Shown: positions 7,460 through 13,248 of the stretch, one piece after another
How the letters are laid out: every line of letters starts with the position of its first letter
Position numbering within the stretch: position 1 is the stretch's first letter
From: SOKG01 sp964502665
GTDB taxonomy: Bacteria > Chloroflexota > Dehalococcoidia > SZUA-161
DNA length: 15,040 bases
Direction of reading: 5' to 3'
NCBI GenBank assembly: GCA_964502665.1
Contig: CAZCXP010000054.1
Span: 1 to 15,040 of the forward strand
The notes under the pieces: model-generated
What the model was told of the DNA's origin: nothing
The model's database searches: none
What the model saw: only the letters and a program-made list of their open reading frames with translations
Position numbers and translations under genes: made by a program

Positions 7460-7960
7460 ATGACACAACCTCGACAGCGGCATATCCCGCTCAGTATCGA
7501 CGAGAGGCGAGTGCTGGACCGGCGCAAGCGCGAATATGAGGATAGGACCGGTGACACTGGAGACTGGGGGAAGTTCCTGGGGACTATTTCACTAGCTGGT
7601 CTGGCCGCTTTGGGGATCTACGCTATGGCTGAAGCGACCAAGCGTGCGCCGACGGTATGGCAGGTCGATTGCTCCCGTTGTGGGATGGGGTTTCCTGTTC
7701 AGGTTCCAAACCCTCCACCGTGGAGATTGGCCCAGGTTAGATGCCCGAATTGCAGCAGTGAGCTTGTGGTCGACTTTGCCAAATCGGCGTCAGGGGTATC
7801 GAACGGGCGCGAAGGAGGGCCAGACAGCGTCTACACTGCCTACTGTAATGTATGTCAGCAGCCGATCAAGGCAGGCTTTTCCAAGGTGAATCCGCAGGGG
7901 GTTGAGTACGTGGAATGTGCGCGCTGTGGCCGCGTGCCAAGTACCGGCTCTGGGCGGTAG
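7460..7960 (+). CDS. Membrane-anchored double zinc-ribbon protein, function unknown
   Basis: The 166-residue product is not one I recognise as a named family. After a charged, Arg-rich N-terminus (1-37) there is one hydrophobic segment (about 38-57, FLGTISLAGLAALGIYAMA) that should span the membrane. Two four-cysteine zinc-binding units follow: C71/C74 with C95/C98 (CSRCG...CPNC), and C129/C132 with C153/C156 (CNVCQ...CARCG). A positively charged N-terminus suggests the N-in orientation, which would place the zinc ribbons outside; this is uncertain. AGGTGA lies 3 nt before the ATG. It is the only plus-strand gene in the left two thirds and sits between dprA and topA, facing away from topA and convergent with dprA. 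The last residues (PSTGSGR) are low-complexity and may come from repeat DNA. A role in protein-protein contact or metal sensing is a guess. Confidence 0.65.
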   Translation: MTQPRQRHIPLSIDERRVLDRRKREYEDRTGDTGDWGKFLGTISLAGLAALGIYAMAEATKRAPTVWQVDCSRCGMGFPVQVPNPPPWRLAQVRCPNCSSELVVDFAKSASGVSNGREGGPDSVYTAYCNVCQQPIKAGFSKVNPQGVEYVECARCGRVPSTGSGR

Positions 7961-7992
7961 AACAGAGCACTGAGGGACAAGGGACAAGTATA

Positions 7993-9078
7993 CTACACGT
8001 GGGCAAGGGTGTAGTTCATACCTCCTAGCTGGCGTACCATTCCCTTGAGCTCCATCATGGCCAGGGTGCTGGAAACGGTGGAGATGGGGAGACGCGAGCG
8101 GCGGCAGACCTCGTCGATATGAGTCGGCTCGTGGCGGAGATGCCTGAGAAGCAGCGACTCGGTCTCGTCTGCTGTGACGAGTTCTCTCATCTCTAGCTGC
8201 TGCGGGATCATGGTCAGGTTTAATTCTTCGAGGATATCCTGAGCGTTCCTTACCAGCTTGGCTCCATCTTGGATCAGGCGGTTAGTGCCGAGGCTCGCCG
8301 GTGACAGGATGCTTCCTGGGACAGCGAATACCTCCCGGTTCTGCTCCAGGGCGAGGTTTGCTGTGATCAGGGCCCCGCTGCCTTCACCGGCCTCGGTGAC
8401 CACTACCCCGAGGCTCAGTCCAGACATGATTCGATTGCGTCGGGGGAAGTTCTCCGCCTTGGGTCTGGTTCCCAGGGGGTACTCGCTAATCAGCGCTCCT
8501 TGCTCCATGATCGCCTGCGCCATCTTAGCGTTCTCCGCCGGGTAGACCAGATCGAGACCACAGGCAAAGATGGCGATGGTGCGGCCCCCGGCGTCCATGG
8601 CAGCGCGGTGGGCTAAGGAGTCGATCCCCCGGGCCAGGCCGCTGACGATAGTGATACGATTGCGTGCCAGGTCGGCTACCAGGCGCTCGGTTACCTCTCG
8701 CCCATATATTGTGGCCCGCCGGGTGCCGACTACTGCTATCGCCCACTCGTCCTCTGGGGCAAGAGTCCCCCTGACATAGAGCAGGGGAGGGACATCGTAG
8801 ATCTCCTTCAGTCTGGCGGGGAACGTGGGGTCATTCCAGGTGAGCGCTTTGACCCGGTATCGCTCCAGCATCTCTAGCTCAGCATCGAGCGATATCTTGG
8901 GACGTGAGGCGACGATGGACTCGATCGATCTGCTGTCCAGTCCTGCTGATCTGAGGTCTGAAGCTCCAGCATGCCAAGCCTGCTCGAGACTGCCGAAATA
9001 AGTCTCAAGTTGGGAGAACTTGGCGCGACCGATGCCTGGTATTCGGTTGAACCCTACCCAGTATTTTAGGTCTGACAT
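7993..9078 (-). CDS. dprA: DNA processing protein DprA (Smf)
   Basis: DprA binds incoming single-stranded DNA during natural transformation and loads RecA. The 361-residue protein shows an N-terminal HhH/SAM-like part (VGFNRIPGIGRAKF) and the Rossmann-fold DprA core with the signatures AVVGTRRATIYGREV, TIVSGLARGIDSLAHRAAM, FACGLDLVYPAEN, GALISEYPLGTRP, NFPRRNRIMSGLS and TEAGEGSGALITA. A C-terminal winged-helix domain covers about the last 65 residues. I set the start at ATG 9078; the frame extends to a TTG at 9126, but that codon falls in the -35 box of a good promoter and the extra residues are not DprA-like. The gene lies 54 nt downstream of the DUF5343 gene. dprA, topA and xer occur in this order on one strand in many Gram-positive bacteria; here the zinc-ribbon gene intervenes. 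Confidence 0.96.
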   Translation of the reverse strand: MSDLKYWVGFNRIPGIGRAKFSQLETYFGSLEQAWHAGASDLRSAGLDSRSIESIVASRPKISLDAELEMLERYRVKALTWNDPTFPARLKEIYDVPPLLYVRGTLAPEDEWAIAVVGTRRATIYGREVTERLVADLARNRITIVSGLARGIDSLAHRAAMDAGGRTIAIFACGLDLVYPAENAKMAQAIMEQGALISEYPLGTRPKAENFPRRNRIMSGLSLGVVVTEAGEGSGALITANLALEQNREVFAVPGSILSPASLGTNRLIQDGAKLVRNAQDILEELNLTMIPQQLEMRELVTADETESLLLRHLRHEPTHIDEVCRRSRLPISTVSSTLAMMELKGMVRQLGGMNYTLAHV

Positions 9079-9096
9079 CTCACCCGTAGCTGAGAC

Positions 9097-9126
9097 ATTG
9101 TAGCATACCCTCGGCGAGGAAGGCAA
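9097..9126 (-). promoter_or_regulatory. Promoter for dprA
   Basis: On the minus strand TTGCCT (9121-9126), an 18-nt spacer and TACAAT (9097-9102), preceded by the extended -10 bases TGC, form a good sigma-70 promoter. Its predicted start (about 9090) is 12 nt upstream of the ATG at 9078. This argues against the longer TTG start. Confidence 0.6.
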
Positions 9127-9132
9127 TCAGCG

Positions 9133-9810
9133 TTAACTGGTAAGGGACTGTTCGAGGGCGGTTCTCAGTTTGCGGAAGAGGTCAGCCAGCTGGGCGGTGT
9201 CCATTTCCGCCGTTTCTGGAGTCAGGGCGAGGACAAAGGGGAATGGGGGAAGGACTGTCTGGCCGTTGTCTCCAGGTGCAGGCTCCGTCTGTGCCTGGCG
9301 ATAAACCTGCCGTTGCGAGCGGGCCCTCCTTTTGCCTCGCGGGGTTGGCTGTGCTACGTCGGGTGCAATATCGATCTCGGCGAGCCGGCATAGCCGGATG
9401 AGGAAGCGGGTAGCTTTGGTTGCCATCTCGGCCCCCAGTCCGCCCTCAGTGACAAAGTAGTTGTAGATTCCCTCTCTGGTTATCTCTTTTAGCCTCACCC
9501 CGTGGAACAACCCTGAGTAGGCATTTCGGACTATATCTTGCAGGGCCAAGGTATAAGTGGCGCCCTTGGTTTTCAGCAAGCGGCTATCGTCCGTGGGCCT
9601 GCCCTCATCATCTATTAGTCCCAGGAACCTCAACGCGCCCACCACCTTGTATTCGTTCCCGGGCGCGATCTTATTAAGTCGAAGGAAATCGCTATCGATT
9701 CTGGGCGGCGTTGTTCTACGCAGTAGTTGCAGGGACTGGAGCGTTCCCCTGGTCGGGCCGTACGGTGGGATAAGACCTCGACCCTCTAGCTCACGATCTC
9801 TAGCAGACAT
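9133..9810 (-). CDS. DUF5343 family protein
   Basis: This 225-residue protein has the pattern of DUF5343: LIPPYGPTRGTLQSLQLLR near the N-terminus, TPPRIDSDFLRL, an ALRFLGLIDDEGRPT block (59-73), IVRNAYSGLF (93-102), and a late helix pair ATKATRFLIRLCRLAEIDIA (130-149). The middle reads like a winged-helix or helical DNA-associated fold, but no biochemical role is established that I know of. Residues about 155-185 form a basic, then Pro-rich linker (RGKRRARSQRQ). The C-terminal helix (about 203-222, DTAQLADLFRKLRTALEQSL) could mediate oligomerisation. AGAGGA lies 6-7 nt before the ATG. It is driven by the strong promoter at 9866-9894 and lies just upstream of dprA on the same strand, so read-through into dprA is likely. 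DUF5343 proteins often occur in accessory regions. Confidence 0.75.
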   Translation of the reverse strand: MSARDRELEGRGLIPPYGPTRGTLQSLQLLRRTTPPRIDSDFLRLNKIAPGNEYKVVGALRFLGLIDDEGRPTDDSRLLKTKGATYTLALQDIVRNAYSGLFHGVRLKEITREGIYNYFVTEGGLGAEMATKATRFLIRLCRLAEIDIAPDVAQPTPRGKRRARSQRQVYRQAQTEPAPGDNGQTVLPPFPFVLALTPETAEMDTAQLADLFRKLRTALEQSLTS

Positions 9811-9837
9811 GGCATTTCCTCTGGACTTATTATTTTG

Positions 9838-9856
9838 GGACTGTGTAGTTCAGTCC
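9838..9856 (-). promoter_or_regulatory. Stem-loop at the predicted 5' end of the DUF5343 mRNA
   Basis: On the minus strand GGACTG, a 7-nt loop and CAGTCC form a hairpin that begins about 3 nt after the predicted transcription start (near 9859). It could protect the mRNA 5' end. It reuses the hexamer of the operator-like site at 9885-9900. Confidence 0.5.
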
Positions 9857-9865
9857 TTTCTTGAA

Positions 9866-9894
9866 ATTATACCATAAACCTTAAGGACTGTCAA
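9866..9894 (-). promoter_or_regulatory. Consensus sigma-70 promoter of the DUF5343 gene
   Basis: On the minus strand TTGACA (9889-9894), exactly 17 nt, then TATAAT (9866-9871) preceded by TGG (extended -10). All twelve consensus bases match, so it should be very strong unless repressed. Confidence 0.85.
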
Positions 9895-9900
9895 CAGTCC
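9885..9900. promoter_or_regulatory. Inverted repeat GGACTGT-CA-ACAGTCC over the -35 box, likely operator
   Basis: Perfect 7-bp arms are separated by 2 bp. The site fully covers the -35 hexamer (9889-9894), so a bound protein would block RNA polymerase. The adjacent divergently encoded XRE protein is the obvious candidate ligand, by inference only. Confidence 0.6.
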
Positions 9901-9942
9901 GTAAATTAAACACACCTCGGCGAGCGCACTGCGGTCTTTTGC

Positions 9943-9989
9943 GTTGGGAGCCGCGGACTGTTTATGGATGAACAGTTCGCAGTCCCAAC
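9943..9989. repeat. 47-bp imperfect palindrome with GGACTG/CAGTCC cores
   Basis: The outer arms are GTTGGGA (9943-9949) and TCCCAAC (9983-9989). The inner arms are CGGACTGTT (9954-9962) and AACAGTTCG (9971-9979, one mismatch), around an 8-nt loop. It contains GGACTG at 9955-9960 and CAGTCC at 9980-9985. It lies between the two divergent promoters. The rest of 9811-10129 holds no gene. Confidence 0.6.
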
Positions 9990-10094
9990 CACTTTCCTGT
10001 CATTTTGGTCAACTGGACAACAAGGGGCAGTATAGTCCTAAACCTAGGTCGGCGGACTGAGGCCTTCGGCGGACAAAAATCCCTGATTTCGACA

Positions 10095-10123
10095 TTGACT
10101 TCTTACCTGAAAACGTGTAAAAT
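10095..10123 (+). promoter_or_regulatory. Promoter of the XRE-family gene, leaderless arrangement
   Basis: TTGACT (10095-10100), a 17-nt spacer and TAAAAT (10118-10123) give 10 of 12 consensus matches. The expected transcription start, about 7 nt after the -10, falls on the GTG start codon at 10130. Confidence 0.7.
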
Positions 10124-10129
10124 AGCGGC

Positions 10130-10366
10130 GTGAAATCGCGGAAAAAAAGACCGGTTCACTGGGACAGCGAGCGGGTGCGGGCGCTGAGGAGTCATTTGGA
10201 TATGACCCAGCAGGAGCTGGCGGAGGAACTTGGGACACGTCAACAGACGATCAGCGACTGGGAAACGGGGATGTACAGCCCACGTGGCACTTCGAAGACG
10301 GTGCTGACCATCATAGCGGAGCGTTCTCGCTTTAAATACCGGGTGCGTCGAGAGAATCAGGGCTGA
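10130..10366 (+). CDS. Small XRE-type helix-turn-helix regulator
   Basis: This 78-residue protein consists almost entirely of a Cro/CI-type helix-turn-helix domain (about 15-66). MTQQELAEELGTRQQTISDWETG is the classical helix 2-turn-helix 3 segment, and PRGTSKTVLTIIAE forms the last helices. Both ends are basic, as expected for a DNA-binding protein that probably acts as a dimer. The start is GTG at 10130 with no Shine-Dalgarno; it coincides with the predicted transcription start, so translation is probably leaderless. No other in-frame start precedes helix 1. It is transcribed away from the DUF5343 gene and shares its control region, and it is followed after 67 nt by the DUF2851 gene. Likely role, by inference: autoregulator and repressor of the divergent promoter. 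Confidence 0.82.
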   Translation: MKSRKKRPVHWDSERVRALRSHLDMTQQELAEELGTRQQTISDWETGMYSPRGTSKTVLTIIAERSRFKYRVRRENQG

Positions 10367-10433
10367 AAGTGGTCTCGAGCGGGGATGGAATAGGCTGTTG
10401 CCGCGGCTTGACCACAGGTGCAGAAAGGGGGCC

Positions 10434-11747
10434 ATGAGCGAGGTGGAGGTAGGTGAGCGCCTTCTCGTCCAGATCTGGAAAAGGCAATTGGTGGATGCGG
10501 GAAAGCTGGTGACTGAGTCTGGGGAGAGGGTGCAGGTAGTTTACCCGGGGAGGGAGAACAAGGATAGGGGCCCTGATTTTGTGGGTGCTATCGTCGCTAC
10601 TGACAGCGGTGGATTGTTGACGGGGGATATAGAGCTTCACTTAAGGCCGAGTGACTGGAGAAGTCACGGCCACCATCGTGATCCCAATTACAATGAGGTG
10701 ATCCTTCACGTGGTTTGGGAGGGGTATGGCGCAGCGGCGCTTCAAAATGGGAAGACGGTGCCCACGTTGAGTTTATGCCAGTGTGTCAAAGGTTCATTGG
10801 ACGATGTCCGCTACTGGGCTGATCTACCCATCGTGCCCAGTGAGCCGTGCTGCAATGCCAGGCAACGGCTAGGTGATAGCGAGATGGGCAGAGCCTTGGA
10901 TGAAGCTGGGGAGGAGCGATTTCGGCTTAAGGCAGACTATTTTGAGTCAAGAATGGGCATGGAGCCACCATCGCAGGTGCTGTATCAAGGCATAATGGGT
11001 GCCTTGGGCTATAGCAAGAACAAGGATTCGTTCGAGGAACTGGCTTGCCGTCTGCCGCTAGCGGTTCTGGAGGACCTTTGCTGCGGCAAATGTTCCCAGG
11101 AGCAGGTTCTGCTGCTCGAGGCGCTGCTTCTGGGGAAGGCGGGGTTTTTGCTTGGGGATGGCAGTGGGGAACTGGGGCGAATCTGGGATTGCCTGGGGGA
11201 TGGGGAGATAATGAGTTCTTCCTGCTGGCATGTCTTCAGGGTGCGTCCCAGGAACCACCCCGCCCGCCGCCTCGTAGGTGCCGCCCATCTGCTTGCCCGT
11301 TTTATGGAAATAGGGCTCTTCGAAGGGGTTCTGAAGCTGGTAGGTGAGGCTTCCTCGGGCATGATGGGGCACCTCGAGGCTGGCTTCATGGTCAGCATCC
11401 CTGCTCTCTGTTTCGATAGCGAGCACAGTCTAATAGGGCAGGGAAGGGCAAGGGAGATCGTGATCAATATCATCTTGCCCTTCGCCTTCGCCTGGGCCAG
11501 GGCCAACCTGCAGGGAAACCTGGCGGAGCGGGTGTGGGCGCTCTACGGAAGCTATCCCAAGGCAGGAGAGAACGGGATAACGCGTGAGCTGGCAGGGCTA
11601 CTGATGGGCACAGGTGCCGCTGAGTTGGTAGATTCGGCGCGGCGTCAACAGGGGCTTATCCATCTGTACAAGACCTTTTGCCGTCAGCGGGAGTGTTCCA
11701 GTTGTCCCGTAGCCCAGAGGTTGCTCTCCGGGTCGCTTGCTGCTTAA
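10434..11747 (+). CDS. DUF2851 family protein
   Basis: The 437-residue protein matches the DUF2851 pattern: an N-terminal LLVQIWKRQLV helix, VVYPGRENKDRGPDFVGAI (36-53), GDIELHLRPSDWRSHGHHRDPNYNEVILHVVW (64-95), NHPARRLVGAAHLLARF (274-290), and a C-terminal QQGLIHLYKTFC-x4-C-x2-C segment (C416, C421, C424). The function of the family is not established. GPDF followed by GDIELH resembles the acidic motifs of PD-(D/E)XK nucleases with His in place of Lys; this is inference. The start is ATG 10434, with AGGGGG immediately upstream, rather than the in-frame TTG at 10398. The three terminal cysteines could bind a metal or Fe-S centre. It is probably co-transcribed with the XRE gene. The gene ends 38 nt before an assembly gap. 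Confidence 0.8.
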   Translation: MSEVEVGERLLVQIWKRQLVDAGKLVTESGERVQVVYPGRENKDRGPDFVGAIVATDSGGLLTGDIELHLRPSDWRSHGHHRDPNYNEVILHVVWEGYGAAALQNGKTVPTLSLCQCVKGSLDDVRYWADLPIVPSEPCCNARQRLGDSEMGRALDEAGEERFRLKADYFESRMGMEPPSQVLYQGIMGALGYSKNKDSFEELACRLPLAVLEDLCCGKCSQEQVLLLEALLLGKAGFLLGDGSGELGRIWDCLGDGEIMSSSCWHVFRVRPRNHPARRLVGAAHLLARFMEIGLFEGVLKLVGEASSGMMGHLEAGFMVSIPALCFDSEHSLIGQGRAREIVINIILPFAFAWARANLQGNLAERVWALYGSYPKAGENGITRELAGLLMGTGAAELVDSARRQQGLIHLYKTFCRQRECSSCPVAQRLLSGSLAA

Positions 11748-11763
11748 CAGCCTTGGAATACTA

Positions 11764-11779
11764 TACCAGTACACTGGTA
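11764..11779. promoter_or_regulatory. Inverted repeat TACCAGT-AC-ACTGGTA, possible partition site
   Basis: The arms are perfect 7-mers separated by 2 bp. The half-site recurs near the parA promoter (13012-13041), and GTACACTGGTA here matches GTGCACTGGTA at 12145-12155 in 10 of 11 positions. It lies beyond the 3' end of the par cassette, 6 nt from the gap. On the minus strand it also contains TGGTATAGT, an extended -10-like sequence, so a promoter is an alternative. Confidence 0.45.
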
Positions 11780-11785
11780 AGACAG

Positions 11786-11885
11786 NNNNNNNNNNNNNNN
11801 NNNNNNNNNNNNNNNNNNNNNNNNNNNNNNNNNNNNNNNNNNNNNNNNNNNNNNNNNNNNNNNNNNNNNNNNNNNNNNNNNNNNN
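11786..11885. other. Assembly gap (100 N)
   Basis: Exactly 100 N, a conventional placeholder of unknown true length. It separates the DUF2851 gene from the par-like cassette. Confidence 0.99.
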
Positions 11886-11923
11886 ACCATCGAGGATTAG
11901 CCGCTCGCTCACTGGCCCGGTGC

Positions 11924-12253
11924 TTAGCTCCGGCGGCGCTTGCCGGTTAATCGCTGGGTGAGCAAGCTGTTCGCTGGGTCCTGCTCGTGCTCCTCAAGTC
12001 CAGCACTGAGCAGTATGCTGACGATCTCCGACTTGTTACACTTGATTCCCTGTCCCATAAGGTGAAGCCAGACTCCTTCCAACTGTGCCAGATCATCGGG
12101 ATCGAAGTAGAAGGTGCCCTTTTCGAATTTCTTAGGCTTGGCTGGTGCACTGGTAGAATGGTGTGCTGGTGCACCTCCGAATAGGGCATCTAGGCCTCTC
12201 TTCGCCGTCATATCGTCAGCGACGCGTTTACCTACGCTTATTCGCTTTGCCAT
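11924..12253 (-). CDS. Small ParA partner: ParB-like N-terminus plus putative ribbon-helix-helix domain
   Basis: The 109-residue protein starts with a basic segment containing AKRGLDALFGG (17-27), close to the RGLGxGLDALFG motif at the N-terminus of chromosomal ParB, the segment through which ParB contacts ParA. A flexible Ala/Pro/His linker (28-42) leads to GTFYFDPDDLAQLEGVWLHL (46-65) and SEIVSILLSAGLEE (75-88). This strand-helix-helix pattern looks like a ribbon-helix-helix (MetJ/Arc) DNA-binding domain. It has no ParB CTPase (ParB/Srx) or HTH domain. The ATG at 12253 has AGAGGT 6 nt upstream, and the gene overlaps the end of parA by 26 nt, so the two are translationally coupled. Proposed role: centromere-binding adaptor and probable autorepressor of the cassette. 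The RHH assignment is by eye. Confidence 0.7.
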   Translation of the reverse strand: MAKRISVGKRVADDMTAKRGLDALFGGAPAHHSTSAPAKPKKFEKGTFYFDPDDLAQLEGVWLHLMGQGIKCNKSEIVSILLSAGLEEHEQDPANSLLTQRLTGKRRRS

Positions 12254-12998
12254 TGTGCACCTCTGTTGCTAGCTTGCGGTAGGCAGCGGCAGCGGGGGAG
12301 GAACTGCTGAATGTCAGAATGGACTCGCCGGCTGTAGTGGTGTCGGCGAATTTTATTGTAGCTGGAATGGGTATGTCGATTACCTTTTCCCCGTACTGCT
12401 CTCTTAGCTGCTCCGCTACCTCTCGGGAGTGCCGAGTGCGTTTGTCGTAGAAGGTGGGCAGTATACCCATGACTTCAAGGCTGGGGTTCAGTCTACCCTT
12501 GACCTTGGAGATGGTGTTAAGCAGCAGTTGCATGCCTCGGAAGGCTAGGTAGTGCGCCTGAACGGGGATCAGGACCTCATCGGCAGCAGTGAGGGCGTTG
12601 AGTGTCAGCACCCCCAAGGAAGGCGGGCAATCGAGGAGGATGTAGTCATACAGTTTCTCGACCGAAGCCAGCTTGGCCTTCAGGATGAACTCTCTGCCGG
12701 GCTCGTTGATCAATTCCACCTCGGCACCGGCGAGATGGATGTTACTCGGGGCCAGGTCACACTTTGTGACCGTAGGGACAAGAATGTCCTCGATACCCAG
12801 TTCCTGGTCGCGGAGGACATCGTACATGGTCTTGTCTATTCCGCGCACGCCCAAGGCTATGGAGAGCGTGCCCTGAGAGTCCATGTCCACCAGCAGGACG
12901 CGAGCCCCGAGCTCGCCCAAGGCGGCACCGAGGGAGACGGCAGTGGTGGTTTTGCCCACACCACCCTTCTGGTTAGCTATAGCGATTACCCTGGCCAT
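12228..12998 (-). CDS. parA: ParA/Soj-family partition ATPase
   Basis: This 256-residue ATPase dimerises on DNA when ATP-bound and positions chromosomes, plasmids or other cargo. The deviant Walker A motif KGGVGKTTT (11-19) carries signature Lys K11 and catalytic Lys K16. Walker A' is LLVDMDSQG (D38, D40), the usual DPQGN being DSQGT here. Walker B is ILLDCPPSLG (D123). LIPVQAHYLAFRGMQLLL is the ParA-type segment after it. There is no N-terminal HTH extension, so it is of the short Soj/type Ib kind and would not repress its own operon alone. GAGGTG lies 6 nt before the ATG. An extended -10 promoter with CTGGTA repeats lies just upstream. The next gene, overlapping it by 26 nt, encodes a small adaptor rather than a full ParB. 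Confidence 0.93.
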   Translation of the reverse strand: MARVIAIANQKGGVGKTTTAVSLGAALGELGARVLLVDMDSQGTLSIALGVRGIDKTMYDVLRDQELGIEDILVPTVTKCDLAPSNIHLAGAEVELINEPGREFILKAKLASVEKLYDYILLDCPPSLGVLTLNALTAADEVLIPVQAHYLAFRGMQLLLNTISKVKGRLNPSLEVMGILPTFYDKRTRHSREVAEQLREQYGEKVIDIPIPATIKFADTTTAGESILTFSSSSPAAAAYRKLATEVHNGKANKRR

Positions 12999-13011
12999 CT
13001 GTCCACCTCTC

Positions 13012-13041
13012 GCTGGTATGCTGGTATACTGTTTTACCAGC
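13012..13041. promoter_or_regulatory. CTGGTA repeats at the parA transcription start, likely operator/centromere
   Basis: Two direct copies of GCTGGTA (13012-13018, 13020-13026) face an inverted copy TACCAGC (13035-13041). They lie between the parA -10 box and the ribosome binding site, covering the predicted start near 13038. Repeated short half-sites are typical of sites bound by RHH-type centromere proteins. Confidence 0.6.
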
Positions 13042-13044
13042 CAA

Positions 13045-13053
13045 ATTATACCA
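13045..13053 (-). promoter_or_regulatory. Extended -10 promoter of the parA cassette
   Basis: On the minus strand TGG-TATAAT reads into parA with about a 40-nt leader. No good -35 box lies at 17 nt. A TTGACA (13058-13063) lies only 7 nt upstream of the -10 and is badly placed for it. Confidence 0.6.
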
Positions 13054-13088
13054 CATGTGTCAAGACTGATAACCTAACTTGAGCAAGC

Positions 13089-13148
13089 GTAGCGTTGCCA
13101 CTCCTGTGGCAACGGCTTCCTCGTCGTGACAGGGAGTCACGACGCTAC
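13089..13148. repeat. Two-hairpin palindromic repeat, left copy
   Basis: GTAG (13089-13092) and CTAC (13145-13148) enclose two hairpins with 9-bp arms: CGTTGCCAC/GTGGCAACG (13093-13114, loop TCCT) and CGTCGTGAC/GTCACGACG (13122-13144, loop AGGGA). The whole could fold as a three-way junction. It abuts the second gap. Confidence 0.8.
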
Positions 13149-13248
13149 NNNNNNNNNNNNNNNNNNNNNNNNNNNNNNNNNNNNNNNNNNNNNNNNNNNN
13201 NNNNNNNNNNNNNNNNNNNNNNNNNNNNNNNNNNNNNNNNNNNNNNNN
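13149..13248. other. Assembly gap (100 N) inside a repeat
   Basis: Exactly 100 N. The 32 bases before it (13117-13148) are repeated exactly after it (13249-13280), so the assembler probably stopped in a tandem repeat of unknown copy number. Confidence 0.99.

Noticed and set aside
9079..9126. Longer DprA from TTG 9126
   Set aside because: The TTG is the -35 box of a good promoter and the predicted transcript begins downstream of it.
10398..10433. Longer DUF2851 protein from TTG 10398
   Set aside because: ATG 10434 has an adjacent AGGGGG and the family motif begins right after it.
11598..11912. Minus-strand frame spanning the N gap
   Set aside because: Its continuity depends on 100 unknown bases, and the left part is antisense to the DUF2851 gene.
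12552..13082. 176-codon plus-strand frame
   Set aside because: It is antisense to parA and its promoter and shows no family features.
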